Assembly: GCA_017311185.1 (NCBI GenBank)
Contig: JAESUZ010002597.1
Span: 199,001-263,000, forward strand
From: Proteles cristata cristata
Lineage: Eukaryota > Chordata > Mammalia > Carnivora > Hyaenidae
Reading direction: 5' to 3'
DNA length: 64,000 nt
This document shows positions 33,649-44,035 of the stretch, piece by piece. The notes beneath the pieces were generated by a model. The model did not search any database and was not told where the DNA came from. It saw only the letters and a program-made list of their open reading frames with translations. Every line of letters starts with the position of its first letter. The first letter of the stretch is position 1. The position numbers and the translations under genes are program-made.

Positions 33649-34439
33649 ATATTTTTAAGACTACATTCAAATCAAAGTCTCAGAATGCATTGGTTCCTGA
33701 AGAAAAAAAAAAAAAAAGAGCTTCTTTGCCTTTAAAAACTGCTCAGGAAAATGACATTGGCTGTGACCTCAAGGTGCCCCAAGAAAGATTTGCCCTCAGC
33801 TTTTACGCCCTAGATCCCTATTCAACTTTTCAAACTCGCTCATATTGATTTGAAATTTTAATGTCTTCTGTATGTGATATTATGTTGCTGGTTTTCTAAT
33901 CCTGAACAAAATGTTTGTATCTTCACAAATGATCCAGGTTCTTAAGGATACATTTTCCTGGACTGTCACCCACTCGAAAGTCACCCAACATTCTCTCTGT
34001 AGGACACCGTAGGTCTCCCTTGAAGAAAGCTCAAAAGTTTTCAGGGGCAGATAGATTACGAGAGCAAGTGAGGTGATCCAGGTAAGGTCTAGGGCAAATT
34101 GGAGGTCACAGCAAGAATGCCCCTCCTATTATTGAGCGAAACCCAGAAATGCATAGTGTGAAAATCTCCCGGAGGCTAAATATCGCCAACTGATTTAATT
34201 ATATTTTCAATGTGATGCGGGCCAAATTCATAGATGCCTGTGAGCTGTGGGGACAGAGAACACAGAGTGTGGCTTGCAGGCTGTCATTGTCATGTTATTT
34301 CAGCAGGTGAACTTGTCGCAGATTGACGGTGACAGAGTTTCAAGTTTTGAAATCTACGCATAAAACCAATGCTGTGGCCGCAAAGAGTTCCTACTCTTCT
34401 TTTGAGCCATTCCGTTTCTCCTTCCCCAAACCGTAGGCA
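33649..34439. other. Unique sequence, nothing recognised
   Basis: Single-copy with a (A)17 run near 33701. Texture around 34180-34370 is constrained-looking but unremarkable. Confidence 0.35.
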
Positions 34440-34600
34440 CCCAGGCGAGGCTTGTGCCCCTCAACTGAGTGAGTCTCTCATTCAACAAAAATTTAGGGGC
34501 ACCTGCTACATCCCAAGCACTGCTCTCTAGACACTGGGGAAACAACAGTTAACAAGACCAAACTTCTCTGCCTTCATGGAACTGACTTCTTAGTCGGATC
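34440..34600 (-). repeat. L2 3' end, antisense
   Basis: 'cattcaacaaaaatttaggggcacctgctacatcccaagcactgctctctagacactggggaaacaacagttaacaag' in pieces is the antisense L2 end, then 'cctt catggaactgac'. Confidence 0.8.
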
Positions 34601-35330
34601 AATGGCATCCACCACACCCTGGTAAATAGGTGTCGGGAGCAGGTGCCAGACTGACACTGAAAGGGCTGATGTCCCCTGGTGCTGAGCTCAGTGTGACTGG
34701 GCTCTGCCTGCTGCCCAGCCCCCCATTCCCGTCCGCATCAAAAACCGGGAGCCTCACAGTCATTTCTGGAGCCTCATTTTTGCCTTCAAGTAGCCGTCAC
34801 CCAAGCCAGATTGAATATAAGCCCCAGCACCTTCCCGGCTTCGTCTCTGCCCGCACTTTGGAGCTGTACACGGCAGCTTTGATTGTTTCACTGAAAACCA
34901 TTTAGCCGACGAAATATCTCCCTGCAAAGAGCGATCGTCCCTTGACCTGTCCTTTCAGGCTGAAGTCAGCGGGAGACGCTCACGGGGCAAGTGTGTTATT
35001 TAACAAGTGTTACATTTCCTGCAACAGCAGAAACACAACCTTAAAGCTCACTGCGCGGTGCCATTTTGAACCCGGTGCGCTGGCGAGATGGCATTAGGGG
35101 GTGATAGGAAAGCTGATCGCTCAGAGCCCAGACACGGGATGTACAGACAGCAAAACAGCAGAGCAGCTCTTCGCTGTGATTATGATCATAACCCTAACAC
35201 GGGACTCAGCCGCTCATTTCGCTCCAGAGACACGCACAGACCGTGCAAGAGTGCTCGGGCTGCTTTGCGGCTGCGAGAGCTAAGACATCTCAGTGACACA
35301 TAGCAAATCAAAGGGACTCCCTCTGCCCAG
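34601..35330. other. Unique block, possibly constrained noncoding
   Basis: Repeat-free with CpGs retained in AT/GC-balanced sequence, e.g. 'gccgacgaaatatctccctgcaaagagcgatcgtccc' region near 34895-34940, 'ggctgaagtcagcgggagacgctcacgggg' near 34958 and 'attatgatcataaccctaac' near 35177. Retained CpGs outside an island argue against ordinary neutral decay. Short plus frames of 60-71 codons overlap in two frames and are not supported. Confidence 0.4.
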
Positions 35331-35579
35331 CCCCCTTCCCGTCCCTGCAGAAATAACACAAGCTCGCCAACACGGACATTAGAGTGGTGTTCTCATTGGA
35401 AGGAATGAGATGAAGCCTTGGCAGAGGCAAGCCTGCTTTCCTCATGGAAAATTCAGGATGCGACCTAGTACCGGAGTGGCATTGGGATATCGGAGTTCAA
35501 GTGTTAGCTCCGTCTAAGCTGCATCAATAGAAGGTCCTCTGACTTGTTTTGTGACATTGGTTTCTTCTCCAGTTGCCAT
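35331..35579. other. Unique sequence, nothing recognised
   Basis: Nothing identifiable. Confidence 0.35.
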
Positions 35580-35705
35580 CGGCTACTCATGTGTCATCCC
35601 CACTGTCAAATACAGAGCCTTACTAAACAGCTCCATGGGAGACCCATTTTACAGACCAGGAGGCAGAGGCTCAATGACGTTCGGTGCTCTCCAAAGTCAC
35701 ACATC
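35580..35705 (-). repeat. MIR SINE, antisense, partial
   Basis: 'cattttacagaccaggaggcagaggctcaatgac' and 'ctccaaagtcacacatc' are the MIR central region on the reverse strand. Confidence 0.65.
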
Positions 35706-35800
35706 AAGCATCTTCTGCGTGCCAAGCAGTGCCCTACATGCTGGATCCAGAGAGGACTAAGACCTGGACCTAGTGAGGAAGCATGAAGCATCACTACTAT
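35706..35800 (-). repeat. L2 3' end, antisense, partial
   Basis: 'agcatcttctgcgtgccaagcagtgccctacatgctggatccagagaggactaagac' follows L2 antisense order, abutting the MIR. Confidence 0.6.
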
Positions 35801-36545
35801 GTGGGGTAGAGACCCTACAGGGTGAGGGGGAAGCCCACAGGTGAGTGAGACGAGCTTCAAGATGCCGATAGTAGATTCAGAGCCCTCTGTCTGCATCCAA
35901 CTCCCATTGTCCTTTGAAAATAATTACTTATTTTGACTACAGAGCCGTTTAGATTCACTGACCTATCATAGGCACTAGAAATAATGGAATATTTATATTC
36001 CTGGGGTTTAGGACATACCAGTCAGAAGTTTTTCAGCTGTGAGTGACAGGAAATACAACTCAAACTGCTTAACAAATGAATAGTTTTGAAGTGTGTTCTC
36101 ATCGTTAAAAAGAATTCAGATTGCCACCTTCAGGCATGGCTTGATCCAGTGGCTCAAAAAATGTCATTAAGATTCTATTTCGCATCACCTCTTAATATTT
36201 CCATCCATGCTGGCTTCACTCTCAGGTAGGTTTTCTCCACGTGGAGGACCCCCAGCAACCCCAGATTCACTCTTCATAGCTCCTACTTTGACAGAAAGAG
36301 AAAGCTTCTCTTCCCCAGGCAGCTTAAATAAAATCCTCACGTCTGACTCTCATTGGTCCAAATTCTGTAACATGCCTATCTCCGAGCCAATCACCTTGGC
36401 CAGAGACATGGGGTTGTCTGATTGGCCAAATCAAAACACAAGCAGGGAAGGGAGTCAACACTACGCAAAGCACATTGGCTGAGAGTATGGGAAGGGGAGT
36501 TACCCAGGAGGAGACTGGGCTGGTTGTTCCGGGGCTGACCCGGCT
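35801..36545. repeat. Ancient interspersed repeat (possible group B relative) and unique flank
   Basis: From about 35990: 'cagctgtgagtgacaggaaatacaactcaaactgcttaac', 'gccaatcaccttggccagagacatggggttgtctgattggcc' suggest an old dispersed repeat related to 11176-11540. Divergence is high and the family is not named. Confidence 0.4.
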
Positions 36546-36563
36546 GTAGAAACAAAGACATCT

Positions 36564-36794
36564 GGGGTGCTGGGATGCTCAGTCTGTTGAGAGTCCAACT
36601 TCGGCTCGGGTCAGGATCTCACTGTTCACGAATTCCAGCCCGCGTCCGTCTCTGTGCTGACAGCTCAGAACCTGGAGCTGCTTCAGATTCTGTGTCTCCC
36701 CCTCTCTCTGCCCCTCCCCTGCTTACTCTCTGTCTTTCTCTGTCTCAAAAACAAATAAATGCTAAAAAAAAATTTTTTTAAAGATAAATAAATA
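36564..36794 (+). mobile_element. Felid SINE, sense, first of a pair
   Basis: Head GGGGTGCTGGGATGCTCAGTC (G-loss variant), 'gtctctgtgctgacagctcagaacctgg' body and AAACAAATAAATGCTAAAAAAAAA tail that abuts a second SINE. Confidence 0.92.
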
Positions 36795-37000
36795 GGGGTG
36801 CCTGGGTGGCTCAGTCGGTTAAGCATCCGACTTTGGCTCAGGTCATGATCTCGTGGTTCGTGGGTTCGAGCCCTGCGTCAGGCCCTGTGCTGACAGCCTG
36901 CTCAGAGCCTGAAGCCTGTTTCAGATTCTGTGTCTCCCTCTCTCTCTGACCCTCCCCTGCTCACGCTCTGTCTCTGTCTCTCAAAAATGAATAAACATAG

Positions 37001-37003
<3 letters not shown>
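36795..37003 (+). mobile_element. Felid SINE, sense, second of a pair
   Basis: GGGGTGCCTGGGTGGCTCAGT head and 'gcctgtttcagattctgtgtctcc' body; the tail AAAAATGAATAAACATAGG passes directly into a GGAA/GAAA tract. Contains an extra 'cctgctcagagcctg' duplication near 36896. Confidence 0.93.
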
Positions 37004-37238
<235 letters not shown>

Positions 37239-37540
37239 TCCATCAAAGTGGGCTGGCCTTTGAAGAGAAAGCTAAGACCATCAAGACTTAGGGAGAGGTA
37301 GGGTGGAGGTGTCCCCGAGTTGAGGATATTTCCTTCGGAGGGAAAGCACGTGAATAAACACGTGAGTAATGTTAATCCCAAAGAAATAACCAGATTTGGC
37401 CGTTTCCTGATTTGGTATTCTGAAAAACAACAACAACAACAAAATACATAAATAAATAAATAAATAAACTCGCCACCATCACCGCCAGTGAAACGCCAAG
37501 CACCACAGCCACGCAGCAGGCGTCGTTAGGAGCCTTCCGT
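37239..37540. other. Unique sequence with short simple repeats
   Basis: (CAA)n at about 37427-37442 and (AAAT)n at 37450-37470 precede a transition to GC-rich DNA. Confidence 0.5.
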
Positions 37541-37547
37541 ACTTACC
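37541..37547 (-). other. Splice-donor-like motif, minus strand
   Basis: Reverse complement reads TCAGG|GTAAGTACGG, with the cut between 37547 and 37546. An open frame of 65 codons beginning near 37740 on the minus strand runs up to this donor and meets its first stop only in the GTAA of the donor itself, as a coding first exon would. Could be chance. Confidence 0.3.
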
Positions 37548-37619
37548 CTGACCTCGCGGCAGCAACGGACTCTGGGGCCGAGAGGCTGGTGCATCTTTGT
37601 TGGGGCGGAGCTCTGCACG

Positions 37620-37633
37620 CCGCCCCCTGCGGG
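37620..37633 (-). promoter_or_regulatory. CTCF-like motif
   Basis: Reverse complement CCCGCAGGGGGCGGC fits the CTCF core pattern CCASYAGRKGGCRS at all but about one position. It lies in the CpG island. Methylation-sensitive binding is known for such sites; occupancy here is unknown. Confidence 0.35.
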
Positions 37634-38337
37634 CTGCCCCGCAGACCCTCCATCTCTATCCCCAGGCTCGGTAACCATTGATTTGAATCCAACCATAATT
37701 GCAACGAAAGCCTTGGCACCTTAACCCGAAGTGGTACCATTTTGTGTCGGACGAGACGGGTCTCACCCCACCTCCAGGGGACGCACCGCGTTCTGGTTTG
37801 CTCGCCTTTCTTCCCCTTGCACCTGCCAGCCGGAAGGCGGCCGATTAAGAGGTCAAGTGCAAGCAGGGTTCACGGCGGAAGAGGTAGTGCTGTCACGTGC
37901 TGCGGCGGGGGGCGGGGGGCGCCCAGCGTTGCCTGCGGAGCTATAAGCCCTTCCGACACAGCTCCTTGGGATGGTTCTTCCCCTCAGTTTCTCTGGTTGG
38001 AGAGAAAGGGGTGGAGGGGCGGACGCGGGAGAGTCACTGTGTCTGTTCAAACTCGCGAGGCTCCGTTTCCCACCGAGCCTGACATGACCGGCCCGGGGGC
38101 GTGTGTCACCACCACGCCCCCCCGCGCAGCGGCGGGTCTTCTGATGCGCGCATCCTGAGCGACACAAAGACGCACACTGTTCTCCGGGTCTCCGGATGAC
38201 GGGCCGCTCCCGGGCACGAGTGTGAGCCGCACCCCAGGCTTGGAAAACCTGCGTCCCCCGGGGGCTGCGGCTCCCTCGTGACCCGCCTCACGGGTCCGTG
38301 AGAAGGCCGGCGGGGGCTGGACGACAGGGGATTGGAG

Positions 38338-38350
38338 GGTGCGGGTAAGT
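38338..38350 (+). other. Splice-donor-like motif, plus strand
   Basis: GGTGCGG|GTAAGTGG with the cut at 38344/38345, at the downstream edge of the CpG-dense part. Confidence 0.3.
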
Positions 38351-38541
38351 GGCTTCCGGAGGGCTGGGACCGTCACAGCGGTTGGGCATCTGGGGTGTTT
38401 CAGGGCTCCCCGTGTGCAGGCCTGGGGAGCCCGGAGCGGGCGACAGAGGCCAGCAGTGACGAGCAGAAGAGAAGCTCATTTGTCACTAGGCACAGAGGGA
38501 GAACGATGTGCAGTGTTTCCTAGATAATCCCCCCCCAATAA
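38351..38541. other. CpG-island shore, unique
   Basis: GC content falls; no repeat or gene signal. Ends with a C-run (CCCCCCCC) near 38530. Confidence 0.4.
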
Positions 38542-38557
38542 AAAAGGGGAGCTTTCT

Positions 38558-38784
38558 TTTTTTTTTTTAATTTTTTTTTAATGTTTATTTATTTCTAGGA
38601 GAGAGAGAGAGACAGCGTGAGCAGGGGAGGGTCAGAGAGAGAAGGAGTCACAGACAGAAACAGGCTCCAGGCTCTGAGCTGGCAGTCAGCACAGAGCCCG
38701 ACGCGGGGCTCGAACCCACGAACCGCGAGATCATGACCTAAGCGAAAGTCGGACGCTTAACCGACTAAGCCACCCAGGCGCCCC
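38558..38784 (-). mobile_element. Younger felid SINE, antisense, 16-bp target duplication
   Basis: AAAAGGGGAGCTTTCT (38542-38557) and AAAAGAGGAGCTTTCT (38785-38800) flank it. Body has TTTCTAGGAGAGAG, GAGCTGGCAGTCAGC and the intact 'cgacgcggggctcgaacccacgaaccgcgag'. Confidence 0.97.
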
Positions 38785-38800
38785 AAAAGAGGAGCTTTCT

Positions 38801-39394
38801 AGATGAGCTTCTTGACCACTGTGTGCATAAACTTCGCAATGGTGCCGTGAAAGCAAAAATATTTTGGTTTGGGGGGCGGGGTGTCCGCTTCTGCGAGCAT
38901 CTCTGCTCTTCATGGGCTGCAGACTCTGAATTTTACCAGCAAATTGTGGAGGGAGGGGTCCGGAGGCCAGGTACTAATGCCTGCTTGGATCTCTACCTCC
39001 TTCCTGCGCCCCCTGCCACCAGTTTCTGATGCTGGAGCTTAAACTGGGAGTCAGCATTTGGTGCATTCCCGCAGCCCCAAGGGTCACTTAGTCTTGGTTT
39101 TCCATGAGAAGGATGAGTAGGTGTTGGTTCAGCCAGTTAGGGGGGAACTGTGCTGGGAGCCGGGAGGTACTCGGTTCAGAGGTCTTCGAAGAGCTCTTGT
39201 TGAATTGCCGTGAGAGTCACCGACGTGGTACTCGTGCCATTGTGCCGATAGTGGGGACGGGGGGAGGTGCAGGGGAGGGGGGTTCGAGTCCGTAGGGAGG
39301 AAGCAGTGGTGGAGAGGACTTGAACTGGGCCTTGTGCCCCTTGAAAAATGATGCAGGTACATGTCTACACAGCGTTCGCTCCATGCCCCGAACC
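38801..39394. other. Unique sequence, nothing recognised
   Basis: Short overlapping open frames on both strands; no domain or exon structure seen. Confidence 0.35.
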
Positions 39395-39490
39395 AGTCTG
39401 AGCGCCTTGCATCCACGAAACCATTTTATCTTTATGAGTCTATGACACAAGCCTAACTGCGGTCCCAGATAAGGGAAACTGAGGCCCAGA
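39395..39490 (-). repeat. MIR SINE, antisense, partial
   Basis: 'ccattttatctttatgagtctatgacacaagcc' and 'cagataagggaaactgaggcccagagg' give the MIR centre. Confidence 0.7.
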
Positions 39491-39574
39491 GGTGAGGCCA
39501 GGACAAGGGGGACACTGGAGTATCTCCCTGCAGTCTACACCCTACTAGCTTCCCTCACTCCAGTCCTTGTCATG

Positions 39575-39665
39575 CACTAAGAGGTCAAGTGACTGGCTGA
39601 AGGTCACGGGGCTAATAAGTGTCAGAGCCAAGCTTTGCAGCAAGGTGGCCAGGCCACAGAGTCCA
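39575..39665 (-). repeat. MIR SINE, antisense, partial
   Basis: 'agaggtcaagtgactggctgaaggtcacggggctaataagtgtcagagcc' is the MIR core on the reverse strand. Confidence 0.7.
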
Positions 39666-39667
39666 AG

Positions 39668-40210
39668 CCATCCCGCCCCCCCACTAATGTGTCCTGAGCA
39701 CCTCCTAGGAGCCAGGCACCGCGATAAGCACTGGGGATGAAGACAAGTAAATGGATGTCGTCCCTCCCTGCAATCTAGTATGTGTGGAGGATTCTCGCGT
39801 AAGCAAACAGAAAAAGGCAGCTCTGATATACACTGCAAGCGAGAGGCCCATGGTGCTATGAGGGCAAAAACAGAAAGGTCGAATCAGTCCAGATGAGGGC
39901 CAGGGTTGGGAGAGAAGAGAGAGCTTCCCGATTGAAAACAGAGCCAAGATCAGAAGTCTGAGTAAGAGTTCACTAGAGAGAGAAAGGAGTAGAGTGTTAC
40001 AGGCAAAAGGAATAGCACGTGCAAAGGCCCTGTGGCAGGAGGCCGCAAAGCCCTTCCTGCAGCTGAAGAGAGTGAGTGACGCACTGACTACCTACCTGGA
40101 GAGGCCGGCTGCACAGGGCCTTGGAGAATACAATAAGGAATGTGGTGTTTATCCGGAGGGTGGTGCCGATGGGCTGAGAGGAGCTCTAGGAAAAACAGAC
40201 AAGCAAGCAA
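39668..40210 (-). repeat. L2 3' region, antisense, long copy
   Basis: 'gagcacctcctaggagccaggcaccgcgataagcactggggatgaagac' (end), 'ggaatagcacgtgcaaaggccctgtggcagg' and 'gcacagggccttggagaatac' follow in L2 order over about 540 bp. The 120-codon open frame at 39994-40356 is L2-derived and not a gene. Confidence 0.8.
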
Positions 40211-40401
40211 GGAGCAAGGAAGCCGTCTGCAACAGTGGGAGGAAGAATGGGGGGAAGGATGGTGCTAAGGCAGGAGCTAAGCGGGTGGCGCAAAGGAGAA
40301 AAGTCACAGGAGACGTAAAGGAGGAGCAGCAGCCAGGATACGAAGGAGGAAGGTGAGGAGGACCATGGTGGATCTCTAATACTTTTTTTTTTACTACTTT
40401 T

Positions 40402-40838
40402 TGAAGTTTATTTATTTATTTTTTTATTTTAAAATGTTTTATTTATTTCTAGGAGAGAGAGACAGCGTGGGCAGGGGAGGGTCAGAGAGAGAGGGAGATA
40501 CAGACTCTGAGCTGGCAGCCAGCACAGAGCCCGACGTGGGGCTCGAACCCACGAACCGCGAGATCATGACCTAAGCGAAAGTCGGATGCTTAACCGACTA
40601 AGCCACCCAGGCACCCCTATTTATTTATTCTGAGAGAGAATGAGAAAGACAGACAGAGACAGAGAGAGACAGAGGCTGAGAGAGAGAATGTAAGTGAGCG
40701 GGAAGGGGCAAGAGAGGGCAAATCCCAAGCACGCTCCGTGCTCACAGCATGGGGCTCAAACACCCGAACCATGAGATCGTGACCTTAGCCGGAATCAAGG
40801 GTTGGACGTCTCAGTGACTGAGCCACGCGGGTGCCCCT
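40402..40838 (-). mobile_element. Felid SINE, antisense, split by a younger SINE
   Basis: The tail side ('ttgaagtttatttattta') lies left of 40430 and the body (TATTTATTTATTCTGAGAGAG to 'ctgagccacgcgggtgcccc') lies at 40618-40838. The two parts are one element once the inner SINE is removed. Confidence 0.88.
40430..40617 (-). mobile_element. Younger felid SINE nested in another SINE
   Basis: TTTCTAGGAGAGAGAGACAGCG, 'cgacgtggggctcgaaccc' and 'gacctaagcgaaagtcgg' are younger-subfamily marks. It has lost about 18 bp relative to its sisters around the 'aacaggctccagg' module. TATTTATTTA-type sequence on both sides is the target. Confidence 0.93.
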
Positions 40839-41600
40839 CCGACACTTAAGTTGAGCCATTCTGCTGAGTGTTAGCGGTATCGCATTGTGGTTTTACGTCA
40901 TATTTCCCTGATGAATAATAATACCGAGCACCTCACCATGTTCGTATTGGTCGTTCATACACTTGCTCTCCCCAAGTTCCAGCTCACGTCTTTTGGCCAT
41001 TTTTGTCTCTTTTTTGTTTGGTTTTCTTTTGCCCGTTTGAGATTTGGTTCATAGTGTTGTTATTGATTCATAGGAGTTCTTTATATATTATGGATATGAA
41101 CAAATACTTTGGGACTATCTCCTCCCAGTCTGTGGTTAGCTTTTTTTTTTTTAATTTTTTTAATGTTTTATTCATTTTTTGAGAGAGAAAGAGAGAGAGA
41201 GAGAGATTGAGAGAGAGAGAGAGGATGAGTGAGCGAGCAGGGGACTGGCAGAGAAAGAGAGGGAGATACAGAATCCGAAACTGGCTTCACGCTCTCAGCA
41301 TGGAGCCTGACATGGGGCTCGAACTCACGAACTGTGAGATTATGACCTGAGCTGTAGTCAGATGCTTAACTGACTGAGCCACCCAGGTGCCCCTGTGGTT
41401 AGCTTTTAATGCTCACAACAGTTCTTTTCTATGAGGAGAGTTTTAAATTCTGATTCAAGATGGATTGATCGGTATGTTCTCTTTCAAGTTTAGTTCTTTT
41501 CGCATCCTACCAAATCTGGCCTTGTCTAACATTGTAAAGATATTCTCTACATTTTCTTTAAGAAGGTTTATGGTCTCAACTTTCACAATGAAGGGCATGT
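40839..41600 (-). mobile_element. LINE-1 fragment, antisense, interrupted by a SINE
   Basis: 'gagccattctgctgagtgttagcggtatcgcattgtggttt', 'ttctttatatattatggatatgaacaaat' then, after the SINE, 'aattctgattcaagatgg' and 'attctctacattttctttaagaaggtttatggtctc' are antisense ORF2-end L1 in order. Strongly decayed. Confidence 0.8.
41145..41392 (-). mobile_element. Felid SINE, antisense, inside L1, 15-bp target duplication
   Basis: CTGTGGTTAGCTTTT at 41130-41144 and 41393-41407, exact. A GAGAGA-rich expansion lengthens its middle (41181-41225). Confidence 0.96.
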
Positions 41601-42560
41601 GCCTGCTGGTGTCCTGAGGGTATGGGGAGGGTAACATGGGTATGAGTTGGGTAAGAGGGTATGAGGGAAGCATGAAAGATTTGGGGTGTTCTCTCCCTGG
41701 AAAATGCCGCCTCATGCCCTCGCTCCACCCATCGCTACCCAAGGACTCGGTTACCACGTGCCTTCGACCTCCTGCTCTGGTACCCGCCTGCGCCCCTCCA
41801 CGGCTGACTGCCAGAGGGGAGAAATAGCCCTGCTCCCCAGGGAGAAGAACGCACATGCCTTCTTGGTTCGCGTTTAATCCCTGCTGGCGTGAGGTGAGGT
41901 GCTGGTGAAATCTTACTTGCTCCGTCTTCATAAACTATTTCGTCTTTTAATTATAGGAACCGTCGAGATCCGGGTGCCTGCTTTAGTCATTTGCCCACTC
42001 GGCGCTCGGCACCGTCTCCCCGTGGCCTCTTCCGAGCATCTATCACATGTTTGCAGTCGCTCCAAACCCGTGAGTCATATTTAAAGGCTCTCCATATCCC
42101 ATAATTCTGCTTTTACTGATCTATTCAGTTAATTACCCTCACTCCCAATTCATCGGAGACCCACCGTTTGGGGCTGGGATTTGAAGAGAGAGAGAGAGAG
42201 AGAGAGAAAGAACAAACTCCATAATGAAAATTCCTTCATATTCATGATGTTTAATCCAGGTTTGTGTTTCAGCTTGCACTTTGAATGCTTTCTCTAACTG
42301 CTCCTAAGTAACTCCATCTGCCTCTGGGTTGGTTCCCATCCTTAGGCTCATTGGTGGAAATCCCTTTGTACAAGGATCGCCTTCATACTTAATATATTTC
42401 TGACACATCATCAGCATCTCACCCGCTCATGTCAACCACATCAGGCCGTATCGCTCCACGTCTCCAGCGGACTGAGGACGTAATCATGTGCACAGCACAG
42501 CCCGCTGGTGGGCAGCAATGTTCCTTTTTTAAAACAGTAAAAATGAAAGTATGTGTAAAT
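41601..42560. other. Unique block, possibly constrained noncoding near 41930-42180
   Basis: 'ttaattataggaaccgtcgagatccggg' and 'attcagttaattaccctcac' with retained CpGs in a repeat-free segment suggest constraint. A (GA)n run occupies 42187-42208. The 158-codon minus frame (41455-41931) is half L1 and unassignable beyond. Confidence 0.35.
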
Positions 42561-42574
42561 AGGTATGTGTGTGT

Positions 42575-42614
<40 letters not shown>
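42561..42614. repeat. (TG)n microsatellite
   Basis: Two GT runs split by a GCAC, about 50 bp in total. Confidence 0.95.
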
Positions 42615-42799
42615 ACCATCAAGGCAGACAGCTGCATGAATCTAATGAGGAGCTGAAAGCAGGAATATTTCCCCGATGCTGACAATCAGCCCACAAACCT
42701 GGCACTTCATGAAACAAATAGTGACCTAATGTAATGCGAAAGTGTTATTAGTTTATAGAGATTCCAGCTAGGGACGCAAGGCGAAAAAGAGAAAGCTGG
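42615..42799. other. Unique sequence, nothing recognised
   Basis: Single-copy flank of the microsatellite. Confidence 0.4.
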
Positions 42800-43310
42800 C
42801 ATCCTGCCTGTGGTCTCCAAGGTCTGCATGACCGCTCCCTCGTCCCACTCAGACTCGTCTCCCTCTCTTCTCCCCTGCACCCTGCTTTAAGCACTCTGCC
42901 CTCCTTTCTGTTCTGCAGACACATCAAGACACTCCTACCACAGGACTTTTGCACTTACAGTTCCCGCTCCCTGGAGCCAGCTCCCTTATTTCTTCATGTC
43001 TGTATTCCCCAAAACACTTTCTCAATGAGGTCTTCTTTGGTCCTCTTATCTCACATTTCAACAACCACGGCTCCAACATGTCACTCACGTGCCACTGTCC
43101 TGCTTGCTTAGTTTTGCCTTAGCACGTGTGACCCTTAGACACACTATTTATTTTAGTCATTTTTTTTTTCCTTCTCTAGTGTCCTTTCCCCTAACTAAAA
43201 TGGAGCTCTGGGAGAGTGGGGATTTCTGTCTTATTTTGTTCAGTGTCATATCTCCAAGTGCTGGCACAGAGAAGTTACTCAATAAAGACAGTAGTTAGGT
43301 GAATAAACAA
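42800..43310 (+). repeat. L2 3' region, sense, long copy
   Basis: Order: 'cctcctttctgttctgcagacacatcaagacactcctacc', 'aggacttttgcacttacagttcccgctccctgga', 'tttctcaatgaggtcttctttgg', 'ctaaaatggagctctgggagagtgggg', 'atatctccaagtgctggcacagag' and 'actcaataaagacagtagttaggtgaataa'. This is nearly the complete L2 3' end. Confidence 0.85.
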
Positions 43311-43439
43311 AGTCACCGAGATGGAGAATTCTCAAGGCGAGGAATAGAGTAGTGTGTACCTGTGGGAGAATCAGTAACGAAATGTGGACACTGAGGAACA
43401 TCAAAGAAAGCAACGTTGGTAAGACCATCTGCTAGCTAC
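43311..43439. other. Unique sequence, nothing recognised
   Basis: Short single-copy spacer. Confidence 0.4.
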
Positions 43440-44035
43440 CAGCTCATCCCATCTCTTCTTCTTTTCTCTAGGAAATCTGAGCCGAAAGCCAACATGGCAG
43501 CCAATCAAACACTTTATTTCCCAGCCTCCCTTGCAGATAAGAAAGATCTCAAAATTCTAGAAACAAGAAGTAAGTGGACACTGTTGGGCGGGGTTTCTGA
43601 GAAACTTCTTAAAAATGTGCTGACTCATCGGTTGGAAACCATTTTGCCTCCCTACCTCCTCCATTCTCCTCCTTCTTTCCTAAAATGTGGTTGTGATGAC
43701 TGGCGTGGTGGGTGCCATCTTGTGGTGTTGAGGCAACCTTGAAGATGGGATGCAGCATGCTAGAGATGGCCAAAGGGAGGGGTTGAGGAACCCGGGAAAG
43801 GAGCACCATGGCTGCATCAGCACTGGGAGTTCTCCTCAGGACTTCATTTTATGAGCGAAAACTGAATGCCTGTTTGGTTCGAATTATTGTTATTTGGTGG
43901 GGGGAGGGTGTCTCAACTACTAAGTGTTGAATGCTGTTAGGCATCACGCAAACTGTAAGACAACATGAGGACACCTGCATTGCTTTCATTGACCACTCAG
44001 TGGCCATCCTGGGAAACTGTCTCTGTGTCATGATT
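43440..44035 (+). repeat. Ancient interspersed repeat, group A, long copy
   Basis: 'cccagcctcccttgcag', 'ttcctaaaatgtggttgtgatgactggcgtggtgggtgccatcttgtggtgttgaggcaacc', 'gatgggatgcagcatgctagagatggc' and 'gaattattgttatttggtgg' follow the order of a common old mammalian repeat. The 108-codon plus frame at 43416-43742 lies wholly within it. Confidence 0.6.

Larger units (their letters stand above)
37541..38344. promoter_or_regulatory. CpG island, candidate bidirectional promoter
   Basis: GC-rich with dense CpG: I count roughly 45 CpGs between 37901 and 38340 and about 25 between 37541 and 37900. It is not composed of SINE or other recognised repeats. A GTAAGT donor motif points outward at each edge (minus strand at 37546, plus strand at 38345), as at divergent promoters with short first exons. 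A weak TATA-like CTATAAG lies at 37940-37946 on the plus strand. Overlapping open frames in several phases (up to 138 codons) are what stop-poor GC-rich DNA gives by chance. No transcript evidence is available. Confidence 0.55.

Noticed and set aside
37742..38376. Several frames of 60-138 codons in the CpG island as coding exons
   Set aside because: Stop codons are AT-rich, so GC-rich DNA opens many frames by chance; up to four overlap here. Only the edge donors add weight.
43416..43742. 108-codon plus frame as a processed pseudogene
   Set aside because: The sequence follows the motif order of an old dispersed repeat rather than a spliced messenger RNA.
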